Position numbers and translations under genes: made by a program
From: a virus
Length of the DNA: 58,441 nt
Reading direction: 5' to 3' (one strand)
IMG/VR virus record: IMGVR_UViG_3300017917_002605
Coordinates: 110,471 to 168,911 of that record
The notes under the pieces: generated by a model
What the model saw: the letters and a program-made list of their open reading frames with translations, nothing else
Databases searched by the model: none
What the model was told of the DNA's origin: nothing
In this document: in pieces, positions 1-8,127 of the stretch
Position numbering within the stretch: position 1 is the first letter of the stretch
Layout of the letters: each line of letters starts with the position of its first letter

Positions 1-2448
1 AGACACCACTGTTGTATTGTTGATTACCACAGGTTGTGCAGCATCAGCCACTTGTTTTCTCTGTTGAACACCTACATCATTTGATGCGCTTGCAACCATG
101 GCACCAGTTGGTGATTTTTGTGGTGGTGGTTGTGGAACAGGTTGTGATTTACCAGTTGATACATCAGATGCCTTACCGTCTTTACCTGCGACCAAAACTG
201 GTTGACCAGGATTAACCGGGTTATCCGGTGTTGGCATAGAACCTGTAGCTTGTACGTGCCAATCTTCATTAGGAATAGGTCTGGTCAAACCAAACTTTTC
301 CAACCATCCAGTTGGCCTATCACGTGGTCCTGCAAGAGCGTTGATACCAGCTTCACCTTTTGAATTGATATCGATGGCTTCACCAGTTAAGTGTTTGCTG
401 CCTTTGCCTTTACCCAAAGGAGGCATAGGTTCAGCAACCATCTTTCTTGCTGCAGCTTCATTGCCACCAACTTGAGCAAGTTTTGCATCCCACAATTCTT
501 TTTGTTTTTCATTACTGCGTACACCAGAAGTAACCATCAACTTCTTACCGGTTTCTGCCTGGAACGCAGCCGCCATTTTGGCAACTCTTTCTTCAAGTGT
601 AGATTTGAAACTTGAAATATCTACACCAGAATTTTGTTTTGTCACAACAGCGGAAAGTGCAGGTACTTTACCGGAAGCAACTTCTTCTTTCTTTGGTGTT
701 GTTGGTGCAGCTGCCACTTGTGTGGTTGGAGGTTTCACTGCTTGTGGTGCAACCTGGCCCATACCTTCACGAATCAAAGCAACAACAGTTTGTGCTCTAC
801 CTTTAACTTGTTTGTACCACTGACTGTCAGTTAATTCATCGGCAGCCTTTTGGAAATCTCCAGCGGCAAGTGCAGCAGCGGTATTCTTAAATTTCTTATA
901 CCATCCACCACCCATGTTGAATGCAAGGTCGATAAGTGCAGCACGACCTTTTTCATTTGCTTTGTCGTACCCTGGTGATTTCTCGGCCATCTTTTTGTGA
1001 TGTTCATAGTCTTTTGCAAACAGAGCATCAATCTCCTGCATTGTGAATTCTCTATCCCATTCTGGAGGCAAAGTTTTTCCATCACCAATCAGATGACCAA
1101 CACCGACAGTCCATAGTCCAAGTGAATCTTTGTATGGTCTTGTTCTTACACCTTCGTGTTTTTTAATCATGGCCATAATGGACTTGTCATCACCACTAAT
1201 TGAAGGCGCCTTAACTTCTTTTGTTGGTGCCTCAGGTTTTCCAGCAGGAGGTTGTTGCTTAGTTACTTTTTCTGCCTTCTGTTTTTCCATTGTCTCACGC
1301 ATTTCTGCGGCAGACACTTCACCCAATCCCATACGAGAACGAACAATTTCATCTCGACCGGTGTATTGTGCGGCCTTTTCTTGTTCCTCGGTACGTCTAA
1401 TTTCTTCTTCGGTGTATTTCGGATACATCGATTTGGCTTGTTCTGCCGTAGGACCACCTTGTCCACCACGGCCGCCACCGGCACCAACTTCTTTTTGTTT
1501 TGCAGCTGCCGCAGCATCAATTTGTTGTTGTACTGTTTTGCCGGCATCTTTTGCGTCAACATTTATTTGTGATTTGCCTGTGTCTTTAGGCATTTCTAAT
1601 TCTTTTGGTTTTTCCTCTTTTCGCTTTATAGGAATACCAAAGAAATCCATTACACTATAGAACTTGTCTGAGACAAACTTACCAACTTCACCAAAGAAAC
1701 TCTTGACTGATTCCCATAGTGGTTCCAAAAATTCACCAACCTTACCAATAGCCTTGGTCAGGTTTTCTAAAGTGAAAGTATCTTTAATCCAGTCTAAGAA
1801 TTCACCAGACTTTTCTTTAATTGTTTCCCAAAGTTTGCCGCCAACAATCCATTCGTCCCATGCGGAAACGATATCGTCCCATAGACCTTGAAAGAATTCG
1901 ATGAGATTCAATGCACCATACACCGCAAGAATCAAAACGTTGGGGTCAGCCAACATCTTAATGAGACTTGCCCACCAAGTTGTTTTGGTTTTCACACCTT
2001 TAGTGGTGTCTTTCCTTGCGGTTGGTTTTCCTGCTTTATCGACACGTTCTGGTGTACGTTTCTCTTTTTCTTTTTCACGTTGAACACCTAGTGCTTCTTC
2101 TCTCTCGCCAGCTTTTAGAAAATGTGCATCTGCACCCAAAGCAGGTTTCAATTCTTTTGCTTTGGTTATCTTAACAATGTTCTGACGAATAACGTTGAAA
2201 TCACGACTCATGCCTGCCATGGTCATGGAGTTTTTAGTCAGAATCGATAAGTCGGCCGATATATCGGACAGATGTTCTTTTTGGTCAGACAGTTGTTCAG
2301 GTTGTTGTGTAACCTTTTCAACCTTGGTTTCTTTTGCGGGTTTCTTGCTACCAAATACTTTTTCACCAACTGCACCAAGAAGACTTGTTTTCTGTGTCTT
2401 CTTTTTTGGACCAAATTCTTTTTTGATTGCGTCAAGTAGTTTTGCCAT
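1..2448 (-). CDS. Tape-measure-like tail protein with GH24 lysozyme and M15 peptidase domains (C-terminus cut by window edge)
   Basis: 816 codons are visible and the frame runs off the left edge, so the C-terminus is missing. The start ATG overlaps the stop of the upstream gene (TAATG), implying translational coupling. Residues about 70-95 (NSMTMAGMSRD...) match a segment of the neighbouring 929-aa protein. A hydrophobic stretch lies at about 160-195. A T4-lysozyme-type (GH24) domain starts near residue 425 with the catalytic triad E432, D441 and T447 in T4 lysozyme spacing (E11, D20, T26). A second hydrolase domain at about 620-735 has the M15/VanY zinc pattern: H686 and D693 in KHLTGEAID, and H731 in DWH. 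A 'VINN' motif near the visible end resembles the neighbour's C-terminus. Inferred role: tail-lumen or hub protein that cuts glycan strands and peptide stems during infection. It could alternatively be a baseplate hub lysin unrelated to length control. Confidence 0.85.
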   Translation of the reverse strand, partial: MAKLLDAIKKEFGPKKKTQKTSLLGAVGEKVFGSKKPAKETKVEKVTQQPEQLSDQKEHLSDISADLSILTKNSMTMAGMSRDFNVIRQNIVKITKAKELKPALGADAHFLKAGEREEALGVQREKEKEKRTPERVDKAGKPTARKDTTKGVKTKTTWWASLIKMLADPNVLILAVYGALNLIEFFQGLWDDIVSAWDEWIVGGKLWETIKEKSGEFLDWIKDTFTLENLTKAIGKVGEFLEPLWESVKSFFGEVGKFVSDKFYSVMDFFGIPIKRKEEKPKELEMPKDTGKSQINVDAKDAGKTVQQQIDAAAAAKQKEVGAGGGRGGQGGPTAEQAKSMYPKYTEEEIRRTEEQEKAAQYTGRDEIVRSRMGLGEVSAAEMRETMEKQKAEKVTKQQPPAGKPEAPTKEVKAPSISGDDKSIMAMIKKHEGVRTRPYKDSLGLWTVGVGHLIGDGKTLPPEWDREFTMQEIDALFAKDYEHHKKMAEKSPGYDKANEKGRAALIDLAFNMGGGWYKKFKNTAAALAAGDFQKAADELTDSQWYKQVKGRAQTVVALIREGMGQVAPQAVKPPTTQVAAAPTTPKKEEVASGKVPALSAVVTKQNSGVDISSFKSTLEERVAKMAAAFQAETGKKLMVTSGVRSNEKQKELWDAKLAQVGGNEAAARKMVAEPMPPLGKGKGSKHLTGEAIDINSKGEAGINALAGPRDRPTGWLEKFGLTRPIPNEDWHVQATGSMPTPDNPVNPGQPVLVAGKDGKASDVSTGKSQPVPQPPPQKSPTGAMVASASNDVGVQQRKQVADAAQPVVINNTTVVS

Positions 2449-5237
2449 TATGCCATCACCATTTCAGCAAACACTTCATCAACAACGCTAGCAGTTTCTT
2501 TCTTATCATCTGTTGTTGCGGTGTTGTTAGATGTACTTGAGTTGTTATTGATAACTGTTGGTTCGTTAGCAGACATTTCTAGTCTTTGTTGTTCAGCAAC
2601 TTCAGCAGACGCCAAGGACAAATCAGAACCAGAAGTTGTCGAACTTGAAGGTTCGGAAACAGTTGATGGTGTTGCCGCAAGACTTGCCGCTGACGAACTT
2701 GCCCCACCGCCTGAAGTTGCCGAAGGTGCAGCAGAAGTAGATGATTCACCACCAGAAGGAATTATTGCCGCAGACTCTGGAACAGCGCTAGGAGAAGTTG
2801 CCGAGGTGGATGATGCGCCACCACCTTCTGTGAAGATACTTTTAGCATCCGTATCTGATAGGGAAGCCACCAGTGATGGTGCCTGGTCCATGCCCATGCC
2901 GGCGGCAACTTTACCGAAAGTCTTTAATTGTTCCGCAGGAGTTTTTGCGGCACCCATTTCTGCACCGGCAGATTCCATTGCTTGTCTTGTTGGACCACCT
3001 GTACCCATACCAAAAAGTTTCGTCAGTCTGTCATTAAGATTTGCAGCTGCGCCTTTTTGTTCTGGTGTTTGTGCTACCTGTTGTTCCAATTCTTTAGAAA
3101 TGGTATTCACAGGCACAGGTTTTTCACCGGCCTTTGCCAATGTTTGAACACGCATTCTTTCGAAGTCACCAGCAGCAATCAGAGCAGTTGTGATATCGTT
3201 ATCCATTTCTGCAATCTTTTCTGGTGGTGCACCGTCAGCAATTGCTTTCTCTTTTGCTTTTTTAATTTTTCTAACAAGACTTATGGTTTCATCACGTTTC
3301 TTTTCATAGTAAGATGCTTGTTCAACCAAAGACTTGTCTTTTTCACCAACAAGGTCCATCTTTGTTGGCATCTTTTGGTCTGCTGCCGCAACAGCTTCTG
3401 TAGATTGTTTTGTTGGTGTTTGTTCTTGTTCTTTACCAATATCTGCTGGTGTTGCCGGTGTTGTTTTCTCTGGTTTAGATTCTGTCGATTCTTTTTTGGT
3501 GGCCGCATCCATTGCTTTATCAGCAGCTGCCGAAGGAGAAACTTCTTTCTTCTCTGGTTGTGCAGAAACTTCAGGTGCCGCAGATTTTGGATTAGATTTG
3601 AATGGATACCAAGGACCAATACTTCCTAATTCCCATGGTCCTTTCTTAACTTCCATGCCATCAAAGATGGTTATTCTTTTGCCACCCAACAAAGCAGGCA
3701 AATCAACTGAAATTGCTGGTATAGTAAAACCTATTGCGGGTATTGTTGGCAGTTTTATTTCAGGAATACCAACGTTGTTCACCACCCAATCTTTAATTGT
3801 GGTAACAACTTTACTGATACTATCAATCACAGGGTTGATGTACTCACCAACCGTATTGAACAGTGTTCTTATTGATTCTTTATCGAATAAACCAAAGGTT
3901 AGGAAATCAACAATACCACCAAGGCCTGCAATGATTGCTTCTTTTAGGTCTCCCGTTTCTTGCCATGCTTTCCATCCGTCAATCAGACCATTGACCAACG
4001 AGGCAACCAATGTACCAATAACGAATACTTTACCTAAAACTTTTAGTAGGTTGGATGGTTTAAAGATGAATCGTAAAGCTTTGAATAGACCATCTTTCAC
4101 CCAATTGATAATGGTACCAATGAAGTCTTTGATGTTGAAACCACCACCATCAGAAGATTTTTCTGAACCTTTAATTGGTGATGTGTTTGATTTTTCTTTA
4201 CTCTTTAATTTTGCACGTTCAGCTTCTAACGCAGCTTCACGTTCATCCGCCTTCAAGAAATACATGTCGGCACCGGTCGCAGCTTTCTTAGAATCGTCTT
4301 TGCCTTCGACCTTGCTTTTGCCTTTCTCTAATACACTGTTGGTAATTTTGATTACGTTCTGACGAATGACATTAATATCTCTGCTCATTCCAGCCCAAGT
4401 CATTGAGTTCTTGGCTAAAATGGAAATGTCATTTCTAATGTCACCTAATTCTTCACCACCGATGCCTTCAGGTGCAGGCGAAACAGAACTGGTCATATCG
4501 CCAGGTTGTTTTAGTGCATTGTATCCTTTACCGAATACTTTCTCACCAACAGCGCCCATCAGTCCAGAACCAAATGCGTTTCTTGGGTCCAGTTTTTCTT
4601 TTAGTCGTTCTTTTGTTGCAACTGCTATACCACCAAAAGTGCCGGCGCCTTCATCGGTTGCTTTTCTATACAGTTGTGCAAGTCTGGTTCCTGAACCGTA
4701 ATCTTTTCTACCAGAAGAAACGTCAGCGCCAGATTTAACACGGTCACTTTCTTTTTTCTGCTTTTGTTCCTCATTCTTTACAGTCTGAGGTTCTTCTGTT
4801 GGTTCAGGTGCAGTTGATTTTTGTTTTTCACGTTCAATCTTTTCTTTACGTGCTTCTAGTGCGGAACCACGTAGCGGTTTACCTATTTTGTCAAGGTATT
4901 CCGGTGGAACAACTTCTTCTGGCACAGGTTCCTGTTTTACAAGTTCCAATGCCTTCGATGTTACTGCTTTTTCAGCAGCATCAAATGCGGCCATTTCTTG
5001 AGGCGTTGTACCTAAGATATCCGCTTCAGATTTTTGAACTAATGCTTGTTGTTCTGCTTCCGTTACTTCTTCTTTAGGAGAAAGTAGAGCATTCAGTTTT
5101 TCAGCAATTTCTTTCTTTGCAGAACGACCGGCTTTTCCTGTTTTAGGATTAACTACCGCCCATGCGGCACCCATCCAACGATATGTGGTGCCTTCAAAGG
5201 TCACTTCAGCGTTTAGTTCTGGTTTAAAATCTGCCAT
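2448..5237 (-). CDS. Tape-measure-like tail protein, candidate gp29 analogue
   Basis: 929 aa, starting at an ATG that overlaps the stop of the frameshift extension upstream (TAATG). The protein is rich in Ala, Lys, Glu, Ser and Thr, has long charged helical stretches and a hydrophobic region at about 390-450 (LLKVLGKVFVIGTLVASLVN), a pattern common in tape-measure proteins. Residues about 268-295 (NSMTWAGMSRDINVIRQN) match the downstream lysozyme-bearing protein. The C-terminal 150 residues are low-complexity Ser/Ala/Gly/Thr followed by a 'VINNNS' motif. Position directly after a gp26-like chaperone with a frameshift extension is the classic place for a tape measure. T4 gp29 is about 590 aa, and no direct similarity to it is visible to me, so the tape-measure call rests on context and composition. 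Confidence 0.65.
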   Translation of the reverse strand: MADFKPELNAEVTFEGTTYRWMGAAWAVVNPKTGKAGRSAKKEIAEKLNALLSPKEEVTEAEQQALVQKSEADILGTTPQEMAAFDAAEKAVTSKALELVKQEPVPEEVVPPEYLDKIGKPLRGSALEARKEKIEREKQKSTAPEPTEEPQTVKNEEQKQKKESDRVKSGADVSSGRKDYGSGTRLAQLYRKATDEGAGTFGGIAVATKERLKEKLDPRNAFGSGLMGAVGEKVFGKGYNALKQPGDMTSSVSPAPEGIGGEELGDIRNDISILAKNSMTWAGMSRDINVIRQNVIKITNSVLEKGKSKVEGKDDSKKAATGADMYFLKADEREAALEAERAKLKSKEKSNTSPIKGSEKSSDGGGFNIKDFIGTIINWVKDGLFKALRFIFKPSNLLKVLGKVFVIGTLVASLVNGLIDGWKAWQETGDLKEAIIAGLGGIVDFLTFGLFDKESIRTLFNTVGEYINPVIDSISKVVTTIKDWVVNNVGIPEIKLPTIPAIGFTIPAISVDLPALLGGKRITIFDGMEVKKGPWELGSIGPWYPFKSNPKSAAPEVSAQPEKKEVSPSAAADKAMDAATKKESTESKPEKTTPATPADIGKEQEQTPTKQSTEAVAAADQKMPTKMDLVGEKDKSLVEQASYYEKKRDETISLVRKIKKAKEKAIADGAPPEKIAEMDNDITTALIAAGDFERMRVQTLAKAGEKPVPVNTISKELEQQVAQTPEQKGAAANLNDRLTKLFGMGTGGPTRQAMESAGAEMGAAKTPAEQLKTFGKVAAGMGMDQAPSLVASLSDTDAKSIFTEGGGASSTSATSPSAVPESAAIIPSGGESSTSAAPSATSGGGASSSAASLAATPSTVSEPSSSTTSGSDLSLASAEVAEQQRLEMSANEPTVINNNSSTSNNTATTDDKKETASVVDEVFAEMVMA

Positions 5238-5443
5238 TATCGTCTAGACTTTGCTGTTTGTTTTTGTAACTGAATTCTCTCTTTTTCTTCCTGAAGATAT
5301 TTCACTAATAACTCTATGTAAATTGTACGTTCCCAAGGTAACATATTTTCCAATTCTGTCAGACTATACTTGTGATGTTGCATCAGAGCAAAATTGGTTT
5401 GATAGTAATTACTCAGAGTATCATAACGGAAGCTTATACGAAA
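5237..5443 (-). CDS. -1 frameshift extension of the gp26-like chaperone (68 codons)
   Basis: This open frame lies -1 relative to gene 26 and begins at the slippery site inside its last codons. It has no ATG, GTG or TTG until M21 of the extension (5381-5383), and no Shine-Dalgarno precedes that ATG. Read through from gene 26 it adds 68 residues, ending just before the 929-aa tape-measure-like gene with a TAATG overlap. It contains MQHHKYSLTELENMLPWER, resembling the short helical chaperone domains (lambda T, P2 E types) made by frameshifting upstream of tape-measure genes. The predicted fusion is 310 aa. The open frame and slippery site are seen directly; frameshifting is inferred. Confidence 0.7.
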   Translation of the reverse strand, partial: FRISFRYDTLSNYYQTNFALMQHHKYSLTELENMLPWERTIYIELLVKYLQEEKERIQLQKQTAKSRR

Positions 5444-6168
5444 AAATTTTGCAGTCCTTTAATTGTAATCTTTTCTTCATAACCACACTTTGGACACTTG
5501 AACGGAACGTCTGCCTTAATTTCAGGCATAGTGTCAAAAAATTGTTTGATTTTCTCCAAGTCTTTTTGTTGGAGACTATCAATGAATTCTTCTAGTTCTT
5601 CACGTGTGTTGTCTTTTGCATAGTAAATGTTATCACTGTCATACACGTAGTCCAAACAATCAATTAGAACGTTCAAAAGAATCTCATCTTCTGTCTTGTT
5701 CTCATATTTTTCTGCCATTTCAAATGTTGGGTATTTTAAAACAATACCTAGATTTGGTGTCAGTTGAATCTTGTTTGTGTGTTCAGGATTCATCGTTGGT
5801 TCAATCTTTGTCAGATTCAAATCATATTCAAAGATACCAATACATTTCTTTTCTTCACCAGTTTCTTCATCTTTAACGTTGTTGTTGCACTTATAACGCA
5901 TTTCAACAACTTCTTCAACAGACCTTGCACGTAGATTCATAAACAAGTATTCAAGGTCAAAAGTTGGAAGACTTTCGATATTGATATCATCCAGAATACA
6001 GTTCTTTAGAACCTGACGAATGGTTTGAATCGTTTCTTTGGTGTCATCTGATTGTGACGCCATCATAAACAACTTTTGTTCCTTTACTAAGAAAGGACGG
6101 AATTTAATTTTCTTCTTGTTTGAAGGCAAGGTCACTTCATACACAGGCACATCAAGTTTAGGTAACAT
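5434..6168 (-). CDS. 26: gp26-like baseplate hub assembly / tail chaperone protein
   Basis: 244 aa (T4 gp26 is 208), in the T4 base-plate protein family (gp26/gp51 type). It starts at an ATG seven bases after GGAG. The N-terminus (MLPKLDVPVYEVTLPSNKKK) is the typical family opening. Four cysteines, C94, C109, C225 and C228 (the last two as CPKC), could form a zinc site. The last residues (KGLQNFFV) coincide with a slippery heptamer, and a -1 frame stays open to the next gene. In T4 gp26 is needed for hub assembly; here the position immediately before the tape-measure-like gene suggests a tail assembly chaperone role. Confidence 0.82.
   Translation of the reverse strand: MLPKLDVPVYEVTLPSNKKKIKFRPFLVKEQKLFMMASQSDDTKETIQTIRQVLKNCILDDINIESLPTFDLEYLFMNLRARSVEEVVEMRYKCNNNVKDEETGEEKKCIGIFEYDLNLTKIEPTMNPEHTNKIQLTPNLGIVLKYPTFEMAEKYENKTEDEILLNVLIDCLDYVYDSDNIYYAKDNTREELEEFIDSLQQKDLEKIKQFFDTMPEIKADVPFKCPKCGYEEKITIKGLQNFFV
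5443..5449 (-). promoter_or_regulatory. Slippery heptamer A_AAT_TTT for -1 ribosomal frameshifting
   Basis: In the gene 26 frame the codons are CAA AAT TTT TTC GTA TAA. The heptamer A_AAT_TTT fits X_XXY_YYZ with X=A, Y=T, Z=T. A -1 slip re-pairs both tRNAs on AAA TTT and enters the 68-codon extension two codons before the zero-frame stop region ends. I see no clear stimulatory hairpin downstream by eye. Confidence 0.65.
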
Positions 6169-6184
6169 AATTTCTCCAAATTAA

Positions 6185-6979
6185 TTAAAATAATATTCTA
6201 TTGAATGCACGACCAACGGTACCACCGATGGTGTTTCCAAACAACTGAGAACCTTTCGATAGTAGATTGTTGGCAATAGAACCTCCAAAGATAGAAGTTG
6301 CTGCGGCACCCAAATCGTATCCACCTTTGTAAACCACTTTATAATTGGTATACGCAAATGATATAGACAAACGATGGAAACCTTCTTCACCCCAACTCAA
6401 TGGTTGAGGAGAGATACCTACTGGAAAAGCTTCAATTAATTCCACAGCATAAATTTGTTTGATAAACTCATCATACTGAATAATCTTAATATTAGTTAGG
6501 TAACGGGTTTCGTTATCTGCTGGAAATCTAACGTTCCAGGTATCGGATGGGTGAATGCATTCCATCCATTGGTCAAACAATTTTCTTTCGTAAAATTCAT
6601 TGGTACACAAGAACGTAAGATTGATATCGTTGAATTGTGACGCATATGGAATTTTACTGATTGGTCCGTAAATTTTACGGTCAGCAGTCTGTAGTGTTCT
6701 ACCAGGCAATTCAGCAGCTTCACACTGTAATGCCAAATAACGTGACATTGCAGGATTGGAAGATGTAGATGCTGGATTTGCACCTAATCCACCAAAGATG
6801 GAGTTGGTAATATCTGTAACTGCGCCAGTCACGGAACCAATGATGTTGTCGATAACTGAGTTTCCAACAAATTTGTTTACTGCCGATGGAATGGGCAAGA
6901 CCACCTCAAAACGGTTGTTTTTGGCAAAACCGTCTTTGATTTTGGCATTAGCCAAGAATTCATTTGGTGAAAATGGCAT
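6185..6979 (-). CDS. 54: Tail-tube-fold baseplate protein, gp54-like tube initiator
   Basis: 264 aa from the ATG that overlaps the upstream stop (TAATG); a longer frame to 7066 runs back inside the preceding gene and is unlikely. It carries the gp19-superfamily pattern: an early ligand strand (NRFEVVLPIP), CEAAELPGRTL, a Tyr-Gly-Pro strand and LFDQWMECI. A Gly/Ala/Ser-rich insertion sits at about residues 35-75. The C-terminus is also Gly-rich and hydrophobic. In T4, gp54 sits with gp48 on the baseplate and nucleates the tail tube; gp48 is encoded nearby on the other strand. The family is well supported, the specific gp54 role less so. Confidence 0.7.
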   Translation of the reverse strand: MPFSPNEFLANAKIKDGFAKNNRFEVVLPIPSAVNKFVGNSVIDNIIGSVTGAVTDITNSIFGGLGANPASTSSNPAMSRYLALQCEAAELPGRTLQTADRKIYGPISKIPYASQFNDINLTFLCTNEFYERKLFDQWMECIHPSDTWNVRFPADNETRYLTNIKIIQYDEFIKQIYAVELIEAFPVGISPQPLSWGEEGFHRLSISFAYTNYKVVYKGGYDLGAAATSIFGGSIANNLLSKGSQLFGNTIGGTVGRAFNRILF

Positions 6980-7575
6980 TAGAATTTTTTCCTTGAATCT
7001 GACCAAACTCTGCTTGCACTGGCACCAGAGAAGTTGTGTACAGGTAATAAAGCCGCAATATCCCACTCACTTGCATCTATTTCCACAAAACGTGACTGTA
7101 TGTGAGAATATAGATATCTTTTGATGCAGGCCTGCAACTCATAGACCTTAGAAGCGGAGGCTAACAATTGATAACTTAAACGTAATCTTGTCGTTGAATC
7201 GTATTTGGAATTGTTGGCGTACTCACTCAATTTGTTCAAAAGAATAATTCTGTCTTTAGGATGAATGTAGTGTAAGTTTAAACCTAAAAATCCATTTGGA
7301 TACATTTCGATTGGTATCACTAAAGGGAATCGGTCAAAATACGGCAAAACATCTTTGTATTTTGCATCATATACGAAATAAAACATTCTACCAATGGCAT
7401 TTGCATCGACCTTAGTGCCATCCAATCTGGACTTGTCAGACAACAGATTTTTACGTGCGTTTGCCTGTCCAATGTTTTTAAATTTTTGAATGAGCCAATC
7501 TCTGGACTTGGCACTTCTAGGTGCAAATCCTTCTTTGGATAGTTGTTCTTGAATACGGTCTATTAGATACGGCAT
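6979..7575 (-). CDS. Conserved T4-like phage structural protein of unknown function
   Basis: 198 aa. It contains a compact conserved core, GRMFYFVYDAKYKDVLPYFD followed by RFPLVIPIE and GLNLHYI, of a kind I associate with small proteins in T4-like phages of aquatic bacteria, and a basic C-terminus. No catalytic motif or signal peptide is visible. It is coupled by TAATG to the gp54-like gene downstream and preceded by a late-promoter-like box at 7582-7589. Location between gp4 and tail genes suggests a head-completion or baseplate role, but function is not identified. Confidence 0.75.
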   Translation of the reverse strand: MPYLIDRIQEQLSKEGFAPRSAKSRDWLIQKFKNIGQANARKNLLSDKSRLDGTKVDANAIGRMFYFVYDAKYKDVLPYFDRFPLVIPIEMYPNGFLGLNLHYIHPKDRIILLNKLSEYANNSKYDSTTRLRLSYQLLASASKVYELQACIKRYLYSHIQSRFVEIDASEWDIAALLPVHNFSGASASRVWSDSRKKF

Positions 7576-7581
7576 ATGTTC

Positions 7582-7589
7582 TATTTATC
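7582..7589 (-). promoter_or_regulatory. T4-type late promoter box GATAAATA
   Basis: Minus-strand GATAAATA matches NATAAATA. Six bases separate it from the ATG of the 198-aa gene, so a transcript started from it would be leaderless or nearly so. It may drive the minus-strand operon 7575 to 1. Confidence 0.4.
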
Positions 7590-7646
7590 TCACCATCTTA
7601 ACCTGGTTTTTAACTATCGGACTGTATAAGTATTGGTGTTCCGGTT

Positions 7647-8096
7647 TCAAGTTAATCCAAGTTCATCTTCAGTGATGATTTGAAACTTCCATCCATGTTC
7701 CTGACAGAATTCGTCAGCGGCTTTCCATTTCATCTGATTCACGGCGTAAGTTGCCGCTTCCTCTAGAAACCTCTTTGTTTTTCTCTTTTGTGTTGGTTTC
7801 TGAGTCTGTTTCTTTGGTTTGACCTCAATTACGTAGGTCATCACAGTACCATCTTTCCTTTTCATCTTTGCAACAAAGTCGGGAAAGTATCTGTGTTTTC
7901 GTCCATCCACAGGCGATATATACGGGATTACCAATTCTTCACTTGCCCACCATAGAACGGATGGGTCACGGTCGAAGTGTTTCATCAATTTAAGTTCCCA
8001 TGAGGAACGGTAGATGATGTTTTTCGCATCACCCTTATACTTAGAGGGGTTTGTGGGAGTAAATATTCCCTTGTACGTTTTATTGCCGAAAGACAT
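7647..8096 (-). CDS. 4: Head completion nuclease-like protein gp4
   Basis: 149 aa (T4 gp4 is 150). The family signature is plain: TYKGIFTPTNPSKYKGD, RSSWELKLMKHFD, WASEELVIPYISP and RYFPDF. The order E (ASEE), PD (FPDF) and ExK (IEVKPKK) fits a PD-(D/E)XK nuclease core. In T4, gp4 acts after DNA packaging and before tail joining. It is the first gene of the minus-strand block; its ATG overlaps the plus-strand late box 8096-8103. No Shine-Dalgarno is apparent. Confidence 0.88.
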   Translation of the reverse strand: MSFGNKTYKGIFTPTNPSKYKGDAKNIIYRSSWELKLMKHFDRDPSVLWWASEELVIPYISPVDGRKHRYFPDFVAKMKRKDGTVMTYVIEVKPKKQTQKPTQKRKTKRFLEEAATYAVNQMKWKAADEFCQEHGWKFQIITEDELGLT

Positions 8097-8103
8097 ATAA
8101 ATA
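8096..8103 (+). promoter_or_regulatory. T4-type late promoter TATAAATA upstream of gp48
   Basis: An exact TATAAATA lies 24 bases before the gp48 start. With initiation about six bases downstream, a short leader including AGGAAA (8118-8123) would result. The box overlaps the start codon of the divergent gp4 gene, so the two directions share one 31-bp gap. Confidence 0.7.
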
Positions 8104-8127
8104 TGTATAAATTTCTACAGGAAAAAC

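Noticed and set aside
1130-3147. Several plus-strand open frames of 100-208 codons
   Set aside because: All are antisense to the two large minus-strand genes. The lysozyme and peptidase motifs prove the minus frame at 1-2448 is coding.
3334-4362. 342-codon plus-strand open frame opposite the tape-measure-like gene
   Set aside because: It lies fully antisense to the 929-aa frame, which has domain-like features and TAATG coupling; the plus frame has no ribosome binding site and an implausible composition.
5251-5595. 114-codon plus-strand open frame over the gene 26 end
   Set aside because: It overlaps gene 26 and the frameshift extension on the other strand, and lacks family features; the minus-strand reading explains the region.
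6980-7066. Longer start for the gp54-like gene
   Set aside because: The extra 29 residues run inside the preceding gene; the TAATG-coupled ATG at 6979 gives the expected N-terminus.
1-8096. Assembly chimera joining two phages at the strand switch
   Set aside because: The minus block supplies gp4, gp26 and gp54-like functions absent from the plus block, and composition is similar, so a single genome is the simpler reading.
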